Assembly: GCF_028858725.1 (NCBI RefSeq)
Contig: NC_084768.1
Location: 29,976,664-30,040,663, forward strand
Length of the DNA stretch: 64,000 nt
Reading direction: 5' to 3'
DNA from: Colius striatus
Taxonomy: Eukaryota > Chordata > Aves > Coliiformes > Coliidae
Position 1 is the stretch's first letter; each line of letters begins with the position of its first letter. The notes under the pieces are model-generated. The model did not search any database, was not told the origin of the DNA, and saw only the letters and a list, made by a program, of their open reading frames with translations. Positions 24,901 through 35,060 of this stretch are shown here, in pieces. A program made the translations under genes and the position numbers.

Positions 24901-25891
24901 TGCCTCCAGCTAGGACTTGCTTCGACCAAATAGAGACCCAGAGACTTGGAATCCAGCTACAAGGCTAGATATAAAGGGGGAGGGAGGGGAAAGGGATAAA
25001 TCTGCACCAAGCCCCCAGCACTGAGCCCATCTTCATGCAGCAGCTGTGTGAGGGAGAGGCTGGGGTGGGGGGTAAGCCAGCAACCTCCCCAGCAGCCTTC
25101 AGCCAGTGCAGCTCGCTCTGCTCCACAAGAGTCCTTCTGTACCTTATCATTGCCTTTGTGGTAAGGGATCCCCCGGGAGTACTGCTTGTTGAAGTCAAAG
25201 CCGTGCTGCACCAGGAACTGCACCGACTGGGGCTCCACGATATAATCCTCCATGCAGAGCAGCGTCAGGTTGTAGATCTGGCACAGGTACGTGTGCTGGG
25301 GCTGCAGAGCGAAGCAGGGGTGGCTGGCACGGGAGCTGCGTAAAAGGCCGGGGCCAGCCCCGGGGAGGAGCAGGGAACGAGCGCAGCCCGCCGCTCCCCG
25401 GCCCCTGCACGTACCTTCTCCGGGAGCTGCCTGAAACACGCGACGCCAAGGGACAGCACGGAGCGGGTCCTGGCCGCGCTGCAGACGGCTTTGTACCGCT
25501 CTTCGATGCACCTGGGCGGCGGGAGAGAGCTGACGGCCCCGGTCCCTCGCACCGGCCGCCCCGGGGCAGAGGCGGCACCGGCGGGACGCGCTCGGAGCCG
25601 CCGCGGCCGGCAAGCGCGGAGGAAGGAGCCGCCGTCCCCCACCCCCGGGCCCGCCCGCGGCACTCACGGGTTAAGCAGCGACTTCCTGGCGCCGAGGCCG
25701 CTCAGCTCCTGCGGGGAGACACCGTCAGGGCCCCGCGCCGCCTCCGCGCCCGGCCCCGCGCCCGGCCCGCGCCGCCTCACCGTGTCCACGGCCACGAAGG
25801 TGGCGGAGCGCAGCGCCAGCACCATGGACGGCCACAGCTCGCGGAAGTTGTCGCTCTGCACGTCCACCACCGGCACCCGCCACCGCGCCAT
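21910..25891 (-). CDS. TOE1: TOE1, target of EGR1 / 3' deadenylase
   Basis: Seven exons on the minus strand: 25891-25781, 25708-25668, 25511-25415, 25301-25143, 24813-24554, 23804-23633 and 22689-21910, all with GT/AG ends and consistent phases, giving 539 residues (human about 510). TOE1 is a DEDD-family exonuclease of Cajal bodies and nucleoplasm that trims 3' tails of snRNAs and other small RNAs. Visible are the first acidic pair Asp36/Glu38 in FVAVDTELSG, Asp167 in [15 protein letters not shown], and His467/Asp472 in [17 protein letters not shown] zinc finger reads C276-x8-C285-x5-C291-x3-H295. A basic nuclear-localisation tract ([14 protein letters not shown]) follows, then a variable acidic/Ser-rich linker. 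The start ATG at 25891 has a strong Kozak context; a longer upstream frame is only GC-rich DNA. Confidence 0.96.
22872..23005 (+). mobile_element. Diverged CR1-like fragment
   Basis: The phrase 'aggaaaacattttcacaagg ... gcactggaactgcagcctgg' resembles the CR1 block that normally reads 'gaggaaaaacttcttt...gagcactggaacaggctgcc'. It is old and incomplete, in the TOE1 intron between the last two exons. Confidence 0.5.
23248..23360 (+). mobile_element. CR1 LINE 3' end
   Basis: Forward CR1 3' end: 'ctggacaagttcctgtgtga', then 'ggaccggatcatcttttgag', 'gtcccttccagcccttgaga' and the terminal TTCTG. It may be the same insertion as the diverged piece 250 bp upstream, split by later sequence. TOE1 intron. 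Confidence 0.82.
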
Positions 25892-26389
25892 GGCCGCGCC
25901 GCCGCCGGGGCCTCGGCCCGCCGCCCGCCTGCCGCCCGCCTGCCGCCCGCCTGCCCGCCGAGCGCGGCGCCCGCGCCTCGTGCTGCCTGCCCGCGCGGGG
26001 CCCCGGCTCCGGGCAGCCGACAGCGCGCCTTGTTTTCCTGCTTTTCCAAAACGCGTTTTCAACCAAAACGTGGAGTTTATGTGAACGGGCGTTTAGCTGC
26101 GGCAGCCCCTGGGGGGCCTCGCGGTGCAGCGGCTGGGGAGAAGGGGCGGGGCCAGCCGCATGTTCCTACTCCGGAGCGCTGATTGGCTCCGGTGCTCCGC
26201 GAGGCCCCGCCCCCTCCGCCGGCCGTGCTGCGGCCGCGTCTCCTCCCGCGCCCCGCTGCGATTGGCTGGCTCGCGGGCGGTGGGCGGGGCCGCGCGCTCC
26301 GATTCGTCCCCGCGCGGCGCGGGGCGGGGCGGCGCTTTCCCGGGAACGGCTCGCGCGGGGCTCGCGGCGCCCCCGGGCCCGGCTCCGCC
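25892..26389. promoter_or_regulatory. Divergent TOE1/MUTYH CpG-island promoter
   Basis: The two start codons face away from each other about 500 bp apart. The spacer is CpG-dense, has no TATA box, and contains GC boxes (GGGGCGGGGCC near 26143; GGGCGGGGCC near 26283; GGGGCGGGGCGG near 26320) and two inverted CCAAT boxes (ATTGG at 26182-26186 and 26271-26275), each inside GATTGGCT or CGATTGGCT. CCAAT plus GC boxes is usual for housekeeping bidirectional promoters. That it drives both genes is inferred from position. Confidence 0.85.
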
Positions 26390-29300
26390 ATGAGGCCGCT
26401 GCGGGCGGCAGCCGCCGGCACCCGGCGCGGCGGGACGGGCGCGGCGCCCCAAGGAGGTGCCCGGCGGCGGGGGGGGGCACACAGGGGCGGCCGCGGGGCG
26501 AGGCCACCGGGCCGCTGCCGGTGCCCTCGTGAGAGCCGGCGCGCGGCCCCGCGGCCCGGCCCGGCCCCGCCGCCCTGACGCCGCGCCGCTCCCCTGCAGC
26601 GGCCCCGGCTCCAGCTCCCGCTCCGCCGCCCTCCCCGCACCTCTTCAGCGACCCGGCCGAGGTCGAGGCCCTGCGCGGGAACCTTCTGGCTTGGTACGAC
26701 GGATGCAAGCGGGACCTGCCCTGGAGGACGCTGGTAAGGACAGGCCCCGGGGCAGGGGTGGCGGGCAGACAGCCCCTCGCCGCGAGGGAGCGTCGCTGAG
26801 GTGACCGCGGTGTCCGCCCCGTGCGGAGCGTCCCCGGCCGCGTGGAAGCGGGAGCGCTGGCGGGGCCGGGGAGCTGCAGCTTCGTGGTGGGTGGCCAGTG
26901 GGTCGGAAGAGCAAAGCCAGGGTGCTTTTCTCGGGTAACATCGGCCTTGTCGTCGCTTGAAGCCGTTTTGGTGCTCTCTCCCTGGCGCCCTGCAGCAGCG
27001 AGCGCTGCGTGGGAAGGCTTTTCCACCTCTTTGCTATAAGCCTGCCAAGCGTTTTCGTTAGAGCCCGTCCTGGGCTCAGCCTGGCTGTGAGTGGCTGGGC
27101 CGTGACTGAGGCGCTGGAGGAGGGCAGCAGCTTGACAGGAACACGTCTGAACGCTGCTGGGAGCTGCAGGGCACTTGCCAGAGACGGCAGCCCAGGCAGA
27201 GGGGCTCGGCTCTGGGACAGCTGCTGCGGAGGCATCTCTGAACCTCTAGCAATGAGCTTTTGGCTGGGGGATGTTTCATGAGGGAGAGGTGCTCTGGCTG
27301 TCACTTGATTAACCTGAACTCAGAGCTTCTGAGCACGGGGGGAAGTGGTTTTTGTGCAACTTGATTTGATGTGCAGGTCCCCTCTGCAGAGGGATCCTGT
27401 GCCAGCTCGTGTCTCACACTGCACCTCCTTCCCCTTGCAGGCAGCCACCGAGCCGGATGCTGACAGACGGGGGTACGCAGGTGAGGAGCAGGGACTGTGG
27501 GGGAGGCCCTGCTGCGTGTGCCTCCTGGCATGGTTGTGCAATATGGTCTCAGGAGGAAACAAAGCTTCATCTGCCTGGGCCAAGGTGCCTGGAGCGGCCA
27601 CAGGAGCCACTGTCCCTCCTTGTGAGGCGCTGGGGGGTGGGAGAGCCCACTTGAGGCCTGAGGAAGCTCCTGTGAGGAAGGTGAAGAGTGGGAAGGAGTC
27701 CCACAGGTTGGACACTGGTGTAGTGCTTGTAGCCAGTGCTAACGTGGCCACAGCACGAGGTGTGGGTGGTGTTGGTGTCCCCTGCCCTACTCCCTCTGCT
27801 CTGATCCCTGCCCTGTTCCCTGCAGTGTGGGTGTCAGAGATCATGCTCCAGCAGACACAGGTGGCTACAGTGATCGACTACTACAACCGCTGGATGCAGG
27901 TGATTGCTCCTCACTGAGTCTGTGCTCACAGGCCTTTGGAGACCTTGTCTCCTGCCTGAGGCACATCCCCAGCTGCAGAGCACAGCTCTGCTTCTCCCTA
28001 ACTTGTCCCTTTCCCTCGGTACCGCAGAAGTGGCCGACACTGCAGGCTCTGGCACAGGCATCTCTGGAGGTGAGTGTTGCTGGGGCTGGATGCTCTCCCT
28101 GCCCTCGTGGCTCTTCATCCAATGCTGTGATATGTCTCTTGGAGCAGGAGGTGAATGAGCTGTGGGCTGGACTTGGCTACTACTCGAGAGGGAAGCGTCT
28201 GCAGGAGGCAGCAAAGAAGGTGCTGGGGTGTGGGAGACATTTCCAAAGCCTTCTGTGGCCCGTGGGTTGGTCCTGGCTCGTGTCAGCCCTGCCTCGCTGA
28301 GCATGTGTGTCACAGGCCGAGGCTTCAGAGCCTGGGATCCCATCTTCCTGTGGGTAAAACGGGTCACATGCATGTAGCCTGGCTGCTCCCCTGAGCCCAA
28401 CCCCTTCTGTGCCAGGTGGTGTCCGAGCTGGCTGGCCACATGCCCAGGAGGGCTGAGGACCTGCAGAAGCTGCTGCCGGGAGTGGGCCGGTACACAGCGG
28501 GAGCCATTGCCTCCATTGCCTATGGGCAGGTGAGAGCTGGGCAGCACTGGGCACATCTGCCCTCTCTGCCCCCCAGCCCTGCTCCTGCTGCTGGGCCTCA
28601 CGAGCTGGGGGCTCCCGGGGCTGTGTGTGGCTCTGGCTGTTCCCTGCTCTGTGTGGTGCATCTCACCCACCGCCCAGCCTGGCCTGCGGGTCGGCCTCCC
28701 GTGTGTCCCCCCTCCATCCTGATCACCCCAGCTCCTGCCCTGGAGCACAGGCCACCTCCCCTCGTGTGCAAACTGCATCTGCTGGTGCTGTGACACAGGC
28801 TACTGGTGTGGTGGATGGGAACGTGGTGCGGGTGCTGTGCCGCCTGCGCTGCATCGGCGCCGACGCCGGCAGCCCGACCGTCACCGACCGGCTCTGGTAA
28901 GGGCAACCAGAGCCTCCTCCTGCCCTGCTCGTGCCTGTGCTCAGCCTTGGTGGCAGATCAGCCAGGAGCCATGGGGAGCTGAGCCTGCAAAGGGAGGGAG
29001 ATGGGAAGTGTGGGAGCTCTTGGGAAGCTGGTGCTGCTGGGAGTGGTGGAGCCACGTGGGCTCTGCCTACCCGGGAGCATCCCCCTGGCAGATGGGAGGC
29101 AAAGGTCGTGGGGCTGTGCCCACAGAGCCTCACACCACTCACTGCTGCTTCTCCCAGGGACATGGCCAATGCCCTGGTAGACAGGAGCCGCCCAGGGGAT
29201 TTTAACCAAGCCCTGATGGAGCTGGGGGCAACTGTGTGTGTGCCCAAGGCCCCGCTCTGTGGGGAGTGCCCCGTGAAGCAGCACTGCCGAGCATGGCAGA

Positions 29301-31021
29301 GGGTGAGTATCACCCCAAAATCTGGTCTTGGAGGGACAAGGTGGGCTGGTGCAGCACAGAATCATGCAACAGTGGGGGCTGGAAGGGACCTCTAGAGCTC
29401 ATCCAGCCCAACCTCCCCTGCTAAAGCAGGTTCCCCTCCATCAGGGGGCACAGGAACGTGTCCAGGTGGGTTTGGAAACCTCCAGAAGGCTCCGCACCCT
29501 CCCTGGGTAGAAGTTTTCCCTTGAGAACGAATCTGCCCTCATTCCTGTCCCTCCTTGCAGGTGGAGAAGGAATTGGCCTTTGCCTCTCAGAAGCTGTTTG
29601 GGAAACCCACCTCAGTGCCTGATGTTGAGGACTGTGGTAAGCACAGCAGGAGATCCCTCTTGTTGCTGCGGGTCTGGGCCCTGCAGTAACTGTTCCATTG
29701 GCGTTTACAGGTGTTGGAGGCTGTCCCCTGTGCCCCCCAGCCACGGAGCCGTGGGACAGCAGCCTGGGGGTCACCAACTTCCCCCGGAAAGCAGCGAAGA
29801 AGCAGCCACGGGCAGCACGGACAGCCACGTGTGTGCTGGAACGGAGGGGCTGCGGGGGCCCCAAGTACCTCATCGTGCAGAGACCCAGCTCAGGTAATGG
29901 GGCTGCGTGGGAGGGGGGCACAAGGGACAGAGCAAGCTGTGTGGGGAAGAGTGTCCCTTGGGGGCTGTAGTGACTCTCTGTTGCCATCGTGCCCCTCCCC
30001 AGGTCTCCTGGCTGGTCTCTGGGAGTTCCCAAGTCTCCCGCTGGCTGAGGGTCTGCAGGAGGAGAAGCAGAGGGAGATGCTGGCAGAGCAGCTCCAGGCC
30101 TGGACAGGGAGCCCCGTGGCAGCCAGAGGCCTGCAGCTTGTTGGAGAGGTGAGCCTGGAGCTGGAGGTATGCCATATGCTTTCCCCCTGTGCTCAGCTAT
30201 GGGGGGTGTAGCGTGGAGGGAAGAGGGTTCCCCTTCCCTGCTGTCACTCCTCAGAGCCCTGGCAGGCTCGGGGCGCTTGTGGGGCAGGTGAGTGGTACAT
30301 TCTGTTCTGCTGAGCTTCCCTCTTCATGTGTCTTCCCATCCTCTCACAGGTCATCCACGTCTTCTCTCACATCCACCAGACGTATGTGGTCTACGCCTTG
30401 TCTCTGGATGAGGATGTGACCCTGGACCCTGCCTTGTCCCCATCCCGCTGGGTGACGGAGGAAGAGTTCCATGCCTCAGCTGTGTCCACGGCCATGAAGA
30501 AGGTACTGGGGGGCACCTGGGCCTTTTCCTCCTTCCTTCTGGGTTCCTGGGGGAGCCTGTGTGGGCTGTCCCAGCTCTAAGACACAGCTGCTCTTCAGCT
30601 CTGCGCTCTCTTGTGCCTCCTTCAGGTGCTGAAAGCACATGAGAAGCAGCGTGGGAAGGAGAGCAGCCCTGTCAAGGTGAGGATGGCTGGAGGGTCCATG
30701 AGGCCCCAGGAGCTGTTCCTTGTTGCTGTGGGCCAGCCTTGTCCTGTGGCTGGAGCCCCCCCAGGATTTGGGGTCAGGCCACAGAGCATCCTCAACCTGG
30801 GCAGGGCTATGTCTGGGGCTGGCAGTGGCCCTGGATGTCCCCAGTACCAGGGGCTGCAGAGGAGATGGCTGGAGGCCCGTGGGGTTTGCCTCAGCCCCAC
30901 TGTGTGTTTCCCACAGGGCTCCAAGCGCAAGCGGGGGCCAAAATCACAGGGAGCAGGCAGCAGCTGCCCCGGGACACAGCTCTCCCTCCACTCCTTCCTG
31001 CGGGCACCCACTGCCTCCTGA
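26390..31021 (+). CDS. MUTYH: MUTYH, adenine DNA glycosylase
   Basis: Fifteen coding exons: 26390-26456, 26600-26733, 27441-27480, 27826-27899, 28028-28069, 28148-28219, 28416-28529, 28799-28896, 29158-29302, 29561-29636, 29711-29893, 30003-30148, 30350-30502, 30626-30676 and 30917-31021 (stop TGA). They give 499 residues. The enzyme removes adenine mispaired with 8-oxoguanine in nucleus and mitochondria. Visible are catalytic Glu85 in SEIMLQQTQ, the helix-hairpin-helix [13 protein letters not shown] (about 162-174), catalytic Asp187 in [10 protein letters not shown], and the iron-sulfur ligands C241-x6-C248-x2-C251-x5-C257. The linker has C287-x4-C292-x2-C295, resembling the zinc linchpin. 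A NUDIX-like 8-oxoG-reading domain follows, and the end QLSLHSFL resembles a PCNA-binding box. The N-terminus is Arg/Ala-rich without acidic residues for about 40 residues, compatible with mitochondrial import. An intron carries a CR1 piece just before exon 10. Confidence 0.96.
29356..29555 (-). mobile_element. CR1 LINE fragment in MUTYH intron 9
   Basis: The reverse CR1 3' signature (CACAGAATCATG...GGCTGGAAGGGACCTC...CATCCAGCCCAACC) runs toward the acceptor of exon 10. The last 50 bp are diverged, so the exact end is uncertain; only the splice-site region separates it from the exon at 29561. Confidence 0.85.
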
Positions 31022-31615
31022 CAGCTCCCACGGCTGAGACAGCAGAGCCCTGTGCTGTGGCCAGGCCTGCCCGTGCCATGGGGAGGGCGCACACTGCTGC
31101 AGCCCCCAGCAGGCTCCCCCTCCCTGCAGAGCCTGCGTGGGATGTGTTTTTATGTGGCCACTCAGGTCCTGGATGTGCCCTGGAGCCAGGCTTACCCTTC
31201 CCCTTGCCTGGAGCCCTCCTGGCTTTATTCATCCTCATACAGCCACAGCTCTGGCCCTGCACGCCCAGGGCAGCAGGAGGGCTGCAACCACCCCAGCTCT
31301 GGCCCTGCAAGCCCAGGGCAGCAGGAGGGCTGCAACCACCCCAGCTCTGGCCCTGCAAGCCCAGGGCAGCAGGAGGGCTGCAGCCACCCCAGCTCTGGCC
31401 CTGCACGCCCAGGGCAGCAAGGGTTTCTCTGGCAGTTGAAGGGCTGTGGCCATCTCAGCCCTGCAGCCCTGGCCTCAGCTGCCTCTCTGCCCAGCCACTC
31501 CTGCTGGGGTGCTGCTCTACCCCTTCCTGGCCTCCAACAGCCCTTTTTATACTGAACTCGTTTTTATGGAACTTGAGCCACGGGTTTTCTAATAATAAAT
31601 ATCCTGAAGTGGGTG
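31022..31615 (+). other. MUTYH: MUTYH 3' UTR
   Basis: Follows the MUTYH stop and ends shortly after AATAAA at 31594-31599, the only good signal here. Much of it is a 48-bp minisatellite. Open frames across the repeat persist only because 48 is a multiple of three. Confidence 0.75.
31247..31424 (+). repeat. 48-bp minisatellite in the MUTYH 3' UTR
   Basis: Just under four tandem copies of a 48-bp unit beginning AGCTCTGGCCCTGCA and ending AACCACCCC. Copies differ at only a few positions (for example CACGCCC versus CAAGCCC), which suggests recent expansion. Confidence 0.95.
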
Positions 31616-32602
31616 GAGGGGTTTAAAGTGACTTTCTGCCTCTGTTCCCCTGTGCAAAGCTGTGGGGAGTGGGCAGCTTGTGACCCCAACTAAGGCACTC
31701 GGAGCACCTCAGTGGGCAGGCATCAGCGCTGGGGGCCTGTGCAGCTGCTGCTCATGGGCTGTTTCTCCAGTGGGCCAAGAAACCCTCCCCTGGGCATTTT
31801 AAGAGGGTTTTGTCCCTCTTCCTCACTTTTCCATCAGCCTGTTCCTCATTGTGCTGGGGCTTTGCCCAGCTGTGCTGCACAGGAGCACCCTCACACAGGC
31901 ACAAGCTGGAGGGATGATGGCAGGGACAGGGAGGGGGCCAGGCCTGGGAGCTGGGTGAGGGGGGGCAGAGGGCCTCCAGTTAAGGATTGCAGGACTGGGG
32001 CCAGCCTGCCTCGAGGGGCAGAAAGGGCCTTTTCATCCTTGCCTGGCACTTGGCACAGCTTAAATGGCAGGAGAAAAAAATCCAAAGCACTGCTTGCAAG
32101 TTAATTCTTTAATTGAGAGGCACAAGAGGCCACAGCTTACCCCCAGGCACGGGATGGCCCTGCCCTGGGGGGTGACTTGATGGCCATGTCTGTGGCTGTG
32201 GGGTTATCCACTGTCTTTCAGGCAGCCCCTCATTCCCCTGAGGAACATCCCTACCTGGGGCTATTGCTGTGCCAACACTCTTGGCCACGCTGCAGGCACA
32301 AGTCTCATTAAATTAAGATGAAATTAAGGCAAAAAGTTCTTCAGGTGAGGTTGACAAATCAATCAGTGGGAGCACAGGGAGGAGGAGAAATTGCTCTCTA
32401 TGCTGGGGGATGCTCAGAGCCCTACTCACTCTCAACCATGAGCAACTTGCTCCTACCCAGATCTGTTGTCTGGAGTGTCCTGTAGCTCTCCCTTGGTCCC
32501 TGCCCTCCTGGGCTGTGCCACAGCTCCCTGCTGGCATCTCTCCAGTGGTGTGTTGCCCCAGGGTTGGAGGGGAGCTGAGGGAAGAGCATTGCATCACTGC
32601 CC
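31616..32602. other. Gap between convergent MUTYH and HPDL, incl. HPDL 3' UTR
   Basis: No coding exon is visible. On the minus strand ATTAAA at 32108-32113 is a plausible HPDL polyadenylation signal, which would make about 0.5 kb of this stretch HPDL 3' UTR. Confidence 0.55.
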
Positions 32603-33781
32603 CTACCGCTGCTGCTCCATATAGACCTGCACAGCTTTCCACAGCGCCCGTATGTTGCCCTCCCCGAAGCCCAACGCTCCCCGCCGCTCGATGAGCTCCA
32701 GGAAGAAGGTCTCCTCCGAGAAGATGGGCCGGGTGAAGATCTGCATCAAATACTCCGGGGAAGGGCTTGCTGTGGCATCACCAGCGCCCAGCTGACCCCT
32801 GTGCCCGGGCACCGTGGTGTCCAGCAGGACGCCGAGCTCTGCCAGCGTGTGGGGGTCCTGCCCGGCCCCCCGGATCTCCTCCGCTTTGCCCCCCTGGCTG
32901 TAGTAGGTGCTGGGGGGTGTGAGGAAGCGCGCTCCCCGCTGCCGCAGGGCTCGCGTCGTGCCGACGATGTCAGTGGTGCCGAGCCCCACGTGCTGGATGC
33001 CGCCCCCGCCGTGCTGCTCGAGGAAGGTGTCGACCTGGTTGGTGCCGTTCTCCGAGAGAGACTCGGCGAGGACGAGCTTGCAGCCGCGCGCCTGGGCGCT
33101 CTGCAGTGCCAGGAGCAGCATGCCCACTCCCCGCCCCCCCAGCACGTACCCCTCGGCCGGGCTGTCCTGCGGGCTCAGCAGGAAGCGCTGGAAGCCGAAG
33201 CAGCGCTGGTACCAGTCCAGGGCCGCCCGCGCGCTGCCCCGTGGGCACACATACGTGATGTGGTCGAAGTGGCTGATCTCGATCCCGTCCCCCTTGGCTG
33301 AGGGAGCTCCGTGGATGGGCTGGAAGCCGGGCAGGAAGGGTCCTCGGTAGTGGGATCGATCCAGAAGGGTATGGCTGATGTTACCCACGATGGAGCCGGC
33401 CACACCGTAGGTGACGGAGCCGTTGTCATCTCTCACCTCAGTGGGAGGCACCAGCAGGGAGCATCCCTGTCTCTGCAGCCGCTCGCAGAGCCCCGGCACG
33501 TCGTCCACCTCGAAGCAGACGTTGGAGGCTGTGCCCACGGCGGGCTGGGGGTCCACGTCGTAGAGGAAGTCGTGTGTGGCAGCGCGGGCGGGCCGCGGCG
33601 CCAGGCGCTCGTTGGCCAGGAAGACGGCGGCTCCCCGCTGCAGCAGCAGCTGCCGCACGCGCCGCGTCTCCCGCACCGCCACCGCCCGCAGCCCGAAGCT
33701 GCGCGCCAGGTCCTGCGCCCAGCCCTGCCCGTGCGGCACGTGCAGGGAGATGAAGCAGGGGCGGCTCAGCGAGGCTGCCAT
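32603..33781 (-). CDS. HPDL: HPDL, 4-hydroxyphenylpyruvate dioxygenase-like protein
   Basis: One uninterrupted coding exon of 392 residues (human 371). HPDL is a mitochondrial relative of HPD that converts 4-hydroxyphenylpyruvate to 4-hydroxymandelate in a route toward the coenzyme Q head group. Two vicinal-oxygen-chelate halves are visible, with the three Fe(II) ligands at His174 (ISHFDHITYV), His264 (GIQHVGLGTTDI) and Glu362 (FFLELIERR). The C-terminal GFGEGNIRALWKAV is the family's closing helix. A stretch around residues 325-342 (Gly/Ala/Ser-rich) looks inserted compared with HPD. The ATG at 33781 sits in a strong Kozak context and starts with the family-like MAASLSRPCFISLHV; an in-frame ATG 56 codons upstream lies beyond a good splice acceptor and is less likely. 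Neighbour order (MUTYH - HPDL) agrees with mammals. Confidence 0.95.
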   Translation of the reverse strand: MAASLSRPCFISLHVPHGQGWAQDLARSFGLRAVAVRETRRVRQLLLQRGAAVFLANERLAPRPARAATHDFLYDVDPQPAVGTASNVCFEVDDVPGLCERLQRQGCSLLVPPTEVRDDNGSVTYGVAGSIVGNISHTLLDRSHYRGPFLPGFQPIHGAPSAKGDGIEISHFDHITYVCPRGSARAALDWYQRCFGFQRFLLSPQDSPAEGYVLGGRGVGMLLLALQSAQARGCKLVLAESLSENGTNQVDTFLEQHGGGGIQHVGLGTTDIVGTTRALRQRGARFLTPPSTYYSQGGKAEEIRGAGQDPHTLAELGVLLDTTVPGHRGQLGAGDATASPSPEYLMQIFTRPIFSEETFFLELIERRGALGFGEGNIRALWKAVQVYMEQQR

Positions 33782-33791
33782 GGCCGGGCGG

Positions 33792-34791
33792 GCTGCGGGG
33801 AGGACGCAGGGGGTCAGAGCCATTCGCCCACCTCGCACAGAGCCCCAGGGCGCCTGCACAGGTGGATGCACACGGAGGATGTGTGCCCTGTGAGGCTGTT
33901 TGAAATAAGTGGGTCTCACGAGCCATGTGCCAGGGCACCCCAGCTGCAAGGAGCTGCCTGAGGAGGCCGAGTTGGCCCACCAGCCCTTTGCTATGAGGTG
34001 GCAGAGGAGGAATGGCTGTGGTCCCCTCTGGAGCCAGGTGTCTCTCCAGGCAAGGCAGCAGGGAATTCAGGTGAGGGAGGTGTGCTGCGTGTGTAAGAAA
34101 GTCTATGGGGACAATGGTTGGAGGGCGTGAATGTCCTGTACCAGGAACATGGAGATGGGACTGCTAAATATGGAGCAACACCCTGGTTACAGCTAAAAGG
34201 CTCCCGTGCTGTCCCACAAGTGGAGAGGAGCAGTGGGAGCATGGCAGGCTGCTGTGTCCTTCCCCTCCCCGGCAAGGACAGCGTGGGGCACTCCCTGCAG
34301 CAGGCTCAGGGCAGGGACCTTGCCCTAGGGGTGCAGAGGGTGAAATAAGAGGGACACCCAGGAACAGAGACCTCCTTCCCCATCCAAATACCGGCTGCCC
34401 AAAAACTCACTTGGCATCACCTCTCAAGACCATCCCCAAAAAGGGCCGTGTGCTGTGTGTCCCGGCCCAGGGCTCTGCCGGGCTGGCGACAGGGGAGGCT
34501 GTGCTACAACCAGGGCCCCCCCCAGCCCGGGGGAGCAGGGAGCCGGCCCTCGGGACCCCCAGCTGCTCCGCACCAGCACCGGGCAGGGGAGGCCCTGCTG
34601 GTGCCTCTCTCCGCTGAGCACATCGGACGAGCACGTGTGCGGGGCCGGTGCTCGCTCCCTCCCGCCGCCGCGGCTCCAGCCCCGCTCCCGCCGTCCCCGC
34701 GCCCATCCCCGCCCCGCCAGCCCCAGCCCCGCCACCCCCCGGCCCCGCGGGGCCCCTGCTCGCCCTTGGCCAGCGGCTCACCGGGGTCAAG
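33792..34791 (-). other. HPDL: Possible HPDL 5' UTR intron
   Basis: On the minus strand a good acceptor (CCCCGCAG, ending 33793) lies 11 bases before the HPDL ATG, and a donor-like CCCCG|GTGAGCC sits at 34792/34791 inside the CpG island. Together they suggest a noncoding first exon. No coding feature is seen in the interval. This is inference from splice signals only. Confidence 0.45.
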
Positions 34792-35060
34792 GCTGCGGGC
34801 GAAGGGGATGCCGGGGCAGGGGCCGGCCCTGGAGAGGCGGTTCGATTCGCCCCTCCCCGGCGGGACCGGGAAAGCGGTTGGCGGTGCGGAGGGGGCTGCG
34901 GAGCGAAGTGCCGCCGCCGAGGGGCGGGCTCCGTGGCGGGGGCGATGTGTGGGCGCTGCCCTGGGGAGGGTCGGGGCCGGCAGACGGCACCGGGGAGCTG
35001 CCCCGGCGCCCTGAGAGCAGCGGGGCCCTGCGGCCAAGCTGTGTCGGAGCCGGAGGTGCC
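34540..35060. promoter_or_regulatory. CpG island, likely HPDL promoter
   Basis: A CpG-rich, C/G-run-rich block without TATA box upstream of HPDL. The open frames across it on both strands are products of the base composition. Confidence 0.6.

Noticed and set aside
24957-25667. 236-residue minus-strand open frame as an alternative TOE1 product
   Set aside because: It reads through introns between TOE1 exons 2, 3 and 4; the exon with [16 protein letters not shown] is kept, the rest is intronic.
30739-31626. 295-residue + frame across the MUTYH end and minisatellite
   Set aside because: Overlaps MUTYH exon 15 in another frame and stays open through the repeat only because the unit is 48 bp.
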